Below are positions 23,084 through 26,106 of a stretch of DNA of 26,106 nucleotides, in pieces. The position numbers were made by a program, and so were the translations under genes. This DNA comes from an uncultured Oscillospiraceae bacterium (GTDB lineage: Bacteria > Bacillota > Clostridia > Oscillospirales > Oscillospiraceae), in NCBI GenBank assembly GCA_934660965.1, contig CAKUIM010000030.1, positions 1-26,106 of the forward strand, given 5' to 3'. The notes beneath the pieces were generated by a model, which worked only from the letters and a program-made list of their open reading frames with translations, did no database searches and was not told the DNA's origin. Position 1 is the first letter of the stretch, and each line of letters begins with the position of its first letter.

Positions 23084-24235
23084 ATGGCTAAGAAAAAGAC
23101 CGCCGCCAAGAGCACTGAGTTGGATGCAAAGGAGTTTTTCGCGGCAATTTCCGACATTGAGAAGGAAAAGGGCATTCCCAAGGCCTACATGGTGGAGAAA
23201 ATCACCCAGGCTCTGGTGGCCGCCTACAAGCGCGACCACGAGGGCATCACCGACAACGTGGTGGTGGAGGCCAACGAGGAAAAGGGCGAAGTGCGCATGT
23301 TCGTCAAGAAGGATGTGGTGGAGACCGTTGACAACCCCCACACCGAGATGAGCCTGGAGGACGCCCGCAAGGCGCTGCCCCGGGCGGAGCTGGGCGACGT
23401 GCTGCGTATTGAGATCAAGCCCAAGAACTTCGGCCGCATCGCCGCCCAGACGGCCCGGCAGGTCATCATCCAGGGCATGCGCGAGGCCGAGCGGGGCATG
23501 ATTTTCGACGAGTTCTCCGCCAAGGAGCACGAGATTCTCACCGGCACCGTCACCCGGGTGGACCCCCGCAGCGGCTCGGTGTCCATCCGCCTGACCTCCG
23601 GCGGCGAGTTTACCGACACCTTCCTGGCCCCCAGCGAGCAGGTCAGGGGCGAGGTCATCCACGAGGGCGACCGGGTGCGGGTCTATGTGGTGGAGGTGCG
23701 CCGCACCACCCGCGGGCCCCAGGTACTGGTTTCCCGCACCCACCCGGGCCTTGTCAAGCGCCTCTTTGAGCTTGAGGTGCCCGAAATTTACGACGGCACG
23801 GTGGAGGTCATGTCCATCGCCCGCGAGGCGGGCAGCCGCACCAAGCTTGCCGTCTGGAGCGAGGACCCCAACGTGGACCCCATCGGCGCCTGCGTCGGCC
23901 CCCGGGGCCAGCGTGTCAACGCCATCGTGGAGGAGCTGCGGGGCGAGAAGGTGGACATCATCAAGTATTCCGACGATCCCGCCGAGTATGTGGCCGCCGC
24001 CCTGGCGCCGGCGGACGTCATCAGCGTGAAGGAACTGGAGGAGGGCAAGAGCTGCCGCGTGGTGGTGCCCGACGACCAGCTGTCCCTGGCCATCGGCAAA
24101 GAGGGCCAGAACGCCCGCCTGGCCGCCCGGCTCACCGGCTACAAGATCGACATCCGGCCGGCAAGCGCCCCCGAGCCCGAGGAGGAGAGCCCGGCCGGGG
24201 AGGACAGCGAGGACGAGCTCCAGATCGAAGAGTAA
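23084..24235 (+). CDS. nusA: Transcription termination/antitermination factor NusA
   Basis: RNA polymerase-binding factor that promotes pausing and termination and takes part in rRNA antitermination. The 383 residues show the N-terminal polymerase-binding domain (about 1-125), an S1 domain starting at EILTGTVTRVD (about 130-200) and two KH domains (about 200-345). The second ends in LAIGKEGQNARLAARLTGYKIDI. A short acidic tail (about 350-383) follows, without the C-terminal acidic repeats of E. coli, as in other Firmicutes. The ATG at 23084 has AAGGAGAA upstream. An in-frame TTG at 23066 lies inside the ribosome site and overlaps the rimP stop. Its position directly downstream of a terminator-bearing leader suggests autoregulation. 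Confidence 0.97.
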   Translation: MAKKKTAAKSTELDAKEFFAAISDIEKEKGIPKAYMVEKITQALVAAYKRDHEGITDNVVVEANEEKGEVRMFVKKDVVETVDNPHTEMSLEDARKALPRAELGDVLRIEIKPKNFGRIAAQTARQVIIQGMREAERGMIFDEFSAKEHEILTGTVTRVDPRSGSVSIRLTSGGEFTDTFLAPSEQVRGEVIHEGDRVRVYVVEVRRTTRGPQVLVSRTHPGLVKRLFELEVPEIYDGTVEVMSIAREAGSRTKLAVWSEDPNVDPIGACVGPRGQRVNAIVEELRGEKVDIIKYSDDPAEYVAAALAPADVISVKELEEGKSCRVVVPDDQLSLAIGKEGQNARLAARLTGYKIDIRPASAPEPEEESPAGEDSEDELQIEE

Positions 24236-24268
24236 TCACAGCGGCCGATTGATGGGAGGAGGGGCGTC

Positions 24269-24547
24269 ATGCCGAAAAAGATACCCATGCGTCAGTGCCT
24301 GGGCTGCCGGGAGATGCGGCCCAAGGGCGAGCTGATCCGGGTGGTGCGCTCGCCGGAGGGAGAGATCTCTCTGGATTTCCGGGGGAAGAAGCCGGGCCGG
24401 GGCGCGTACCTGTGCCCCAACGGGGACTGCCTTGCCCGGGCGAAGAAGAGCCGCGCGCTGGAGCGGGCCTTCTCCTCCGCCATCGACGCCCAGGTCTACG
24501 AGGCGCTGGAGCAGCAGATGAAGGCGGGTGACGGCGGTGACGGATAG
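24269..24547 (+). CDS. ylxR: YlxR / RnpM family RNA-binding protein
   Basis: Small basic protein of the YlxR family (92 residues). It has the conserved MRQCLGCREMRPKGELIRVVR block and the GRGAYLC motif (about residues 43-49) that form the nucleic-acid-binding face. B. subtilis YlxR has been reported to bind RNase P RNA and modulate its activity, hence the newer name RnpM. It lies 33 bases after nusA. The start ATG has a GGAGGGG-type site (around 24254-24263). Its last codons overlap the ylxQ start, indicating coupled translation. Confidence 0.93.
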   Translation: MPKKIPMRQCLGCREMRPKGELIRVVRSPEGEISLDFRGKKPGRGAYLCPNGDCLARAKKSRALERAFSSAIDAQVYEALEQQMKAGDGGDG

Positions 24548-24929
24548 CACCCTCAATACCCTGGGACTTGCCCTGCGGGCCCGACACCTGGCGGTCGGCG
24601 AAGAGCCGGTGGCCGAGGTGTGCCGCGCACACCGGGTGTGCCTGGTGGTTTTGGCGTCCGACGGGGCGGACAACACCGCCCGGAAGGCGCGGCGGCTGGC
24701 CCAGGAATCCGGTGCGCCGGCGGTGACGCTGCCCTGCACCAAGGCGGAGCTGGGCTTCGCCCTGGGGCGCGCGTCCTGCGCCGTGGCCGCTGTTACCGAC
24801 GCGGGGTTTGCCGCGTTGCTGCTCCGGAAGCTTGCCGCATCGGGCGTCACGCCCGACGAGGCCGGCGCGGCCGGGCAGGATATGGAAGAGATGAAGAATG
24901 GAACGGAATATAGGAGGTGGCCTGTTTGA
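24537..24929 (+). CDS. ylxQ: YlxQ / L7Ae-type ribosomal-like RNA-binding protein
   Basis: L7Ae/L30e-family protein expected to bind kink-turn RNA. The core LGLALRARHLAVGEEPV, the acidic DGADNTARK block and AVTDAGFAALLLRKL match YlxQ along its length. Two GTG starts compete. The one at 24537 lies about 9 bases after an AAGGCGG site and aligns with the N-terminus of B. subtilis YlxQ. The one at 24528 is only 3 bases from the same site. Both overlap the ylxR end. From 24537 it has 130 residues, about 30 more than B. subtilis YlxQ. The extra C-terminal part (from about ASGVTPDE on) is low-complexity and may exist mainly to carry the infB ribosome site. Confidence 0.88.
   Translation: MTDSTLNTLGLALRARHLAVGEEPVAEVCRAHRVCLVVLASDGADNTARKARRLAQESGAPAVTLPCTKAELGFALGRASCAVAAVTDAGFAALLLRKLAASGVTPDEAGAAGQDMEEMKNGTEYRRWPV
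24912..24928 (+). promoter_or_regulatory. Ribosome-binding site and TTG start of infB
   Basis: AGGAGGT at 24912-24918, 7 bases before a TTG at 24926-24928. The TTG shares bases with the ylxQ TGA (24927-24929), a stop-start overlap. This site decides the infB start because no ATG or GTG near the N-terminal homology is better placed. Confidence 0.85.
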
Positions 24930-26106
24930 GCCTTGCAAAATATAATGCCCGCGATCTGGCGAAGGATTTTGGCATGCAAGCCAAAGCGATCGCGGGGATT
25001 CTCAACGAATATACCGGGGAGACTCCGTCTCCCACCAAAATCCTCACGGACCGGGAGCTGACCATCGTGTTTGAAGCCCTGACCCAGCGCAACCAGGTGG
25101 AATCTATCGAGTCCATCTATGCCGACGTCTACCACGAGCCCGCCAAGAAGAGCGCCCCCGAGGCGCCCCAGGGCCAGGCGAAGGGCGCGCAGCAGGGCGG
25201 GCAGCAGCAGAATGCCGCCCCGGCCCGTGCTGACGGCCAGAAGGCCCAGAAGCCGGCGCCCGGCCAGAACGCCGCCCCCCGGGTGCCGGAGAAGAAGGTG
25301 GTGGACACCCGCAAGGGCGGCCAGGTCAACCTGGAGAAGTACGACCAGCGTCTGGAGGACCTTGCCCCCGAGAAGGCCGACCGGATGCAGACCGGCAAGC
25401 AGAAGTTCCAAAGCCGCGGCGGCAAGAACCGCGGCCAGAGCTTCGGCAGCAAGCGCCGCCAGGAGGAGGCGGAGAAGATGCGCCGCCTTCAGCTCGAGGT
25501 GGCCAAAAAGACGCCCCTCACCGTCAAGATTCCCGACGAGATCGGCGTGGGCGAGCTGGCCTCCCGCATGAAAAAGACCGGCGCGGAGGTGGTCAAGTGC
25601 CTTATCCGCAACGGCATCATGGCGTCGCTGTCCGACATCATCGACTACGATACCGCCGCCCTCATCGCCATGGAGCTTGGCTGCAAGGTGGAGAAGGAAG
25701 TCATCGTCACCATCGAGGAGCAGCTTATTGACACCGCCGAGGACAAGGAGGAGGATCTGGTCCCCCGTGCCCCCGTGGTGGTGGTCATGGGCCACGTGGA
25801 CCACGGCAAGACCTCTCTGCTCGACTATATACGCCACGCAAACGTGGTCTCCGGCGAGGCCGGCGGCATCACCCAGCACATCGGCGCCTATCAGGTGGAG
25901 GTCAACGGCAAGCCCATCACCTTCCTTGACACCCCGGGCCACGAGGCGTTCACCGCCATGCGTGCCCGCGGCGCCATGGTCACTGACATCGCCATCCTGG
26001 TGGTGGCTGCGGACGACGGCATCATGCCTCAGACCGTGGAGTCCATCAACCACGCCAAGGCCGCCGGCATCCCCATCATCGTGGCCATCAACAAGATGGA
26101 TAAGCC
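24926..26106 (+). CDS. infB: Translation initiation factor IF-2 (3' end outside window)
   Basis: GTPase that delivers initiator tRNA to the ribosome. 393 residues are visible; the rest is beyond the right edge. The N-terminal IF2_N-type segment (SLAKYNARDLAKDFGMQAK) is followed by a low-complexity Ala/Pro/Gln/Lys linker (about 72-190). A second IF2_N-like domain (about 195-270, with KIPDEIGVGELASRMKKTG) comes next. The G domain has GHVDHGKT (289-296), DTPGH (335-339) and NKMD (389-392). The start is a TTG with a strong AGGAGGT site, overlapping the ylxQ stop. The rimP-nusA-ylxR-ylxQ-infB order is the canonical Firmicutes arrangement; rbfA often follows. Confidence 0.97.
   Translation, partial: MSLAKYNARDLAKDFGMQAKAIAGILNEYTGETPSPTKILTDRELTIVFEALTQRNQVESIESIYADVYHEPAKKSAPEAPQGQAKGAQQGGQQQNAAPARADGQKAQKPAPGQNAAPRVPEKKVVDTRKGGQVNLEKYDQRLEDLAPEKADRMQTGKQKFQSRGGKNRGQSFGSKRRQEEAEKMRRLQLEVAKKTPLTVKIPDEIGVGELASRMKKTGAEVVKCLIRNGIMASLSDIIDYDTAALIAMELGCKVEKEVIVTIEEQLIDTAEDKEEDLVPRAPVVVVMGHVDHGKTSLLDYIRHANVVSGEAGGITQHIGAYQVEVNGKPITFLDTPGHEAFTAMRARGAMVTDIAILVVAADDGIMPQTVESINHAKAAGIPIIVAINKMDK

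Noticed and set aside
24236..26053. 605-codon minus-strand ORF opposite ylxR-ylxQ-infB
   Set aside because: Leu/Gly/His-rich antisense frame over canonical genes; no ribosome site.
1..26106. tRNA/rRNA genes, CRISPR arrays, insertion sequences, phage genes
   Set aside because: Looked for cloverleaf-like and repeat-spacer patterns and transposase or integrase motifs; none seen.

Overview
The window is a gene-dense, G+C-rich (about two-thirds by eye) chromosomal segment. It most resembles an endospore-lineage gut Clostridium of the Oscillospiraceae type (Flavonifractor / Lawsonibacter / Intestinimonas-like). This is inferred from the rimP-nusA-ylxR-ylxQ-infB order, the ecfA1-ecfA2-ecfT-truA order, a ClpE-type unfoldase, a SpoVB-like flippase, strong Shine-Dalgarno sites and TTG/GTG starts. 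No taxonomic marker gene was compared, so the placement is tentative. I see no tRNA, rRNA, CRISPR array, insertion sequence or phage gene. Nearly all long ORFs opposite real genes are high-GC shadows.

Layout, left to right. (1) 1-4200, minus: gltX (3' end off the window) with a strong promoter, then a perfect-stem terminator that ends the clpE transcript, then clpE with its own promoter. (2) 4201-9752, minus, probably one transcript read right to left: ecfA1-ecfA2-ecfT-truA, a DUF5711-like propeller protein, and a CvpA-family membrane protein. This joins the energising module of a vitamin/metal ECF transporter to tRNA pseudouridylation and two poorly understood envelope proteins. (3) 9826-14146, minus: an RlmI-like SAM methyltransferase with a good promoter, a membrane-anchored glycerophosphodiesterase with a terminator, an MFS transporter, and a HAD-IIA phosphatase. 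The 249-bp gap between the HAD and MFS genes is packed with nested inverted repeats. (4) 14244-19401: spoVB-like flippase (minus) divergent from a DUF554 membrane protein (plus), then a D-Ala-D-Ala carboxypeptidase (minus) divergent from a MATE transporter (plus). (5) 19421-22373: a bidirectional terminator, a GT2 glycosyltransferase and glf (UDP-galactopyranose mutase) pair, and a family I inorganic pyrophosphatase, all minus. (6) 22514-26106, plus: the transcription/translation operon rimP-nusA-ylxR(rnpM)-ylxQ-infB. It is read from a clear promoter, with a terminator-like hairpin in the leader that is a good candidate for NusA-dependent attenuation. infB runs off the right edge.

Most genes are housekeeping. 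I did not find a convincing new multigene system. The best leads are the folded 13127-13298 intergenic element, the rimP leader attenuator, the unusually long ClpE linker and middle domain, and the DUF5711-CvpA pair attached to the ecf-truA cluster. No stretch longer than 300 bases lacks a gene. The two largest gaps (13103-13351 and 22374-22625) are described in the features.
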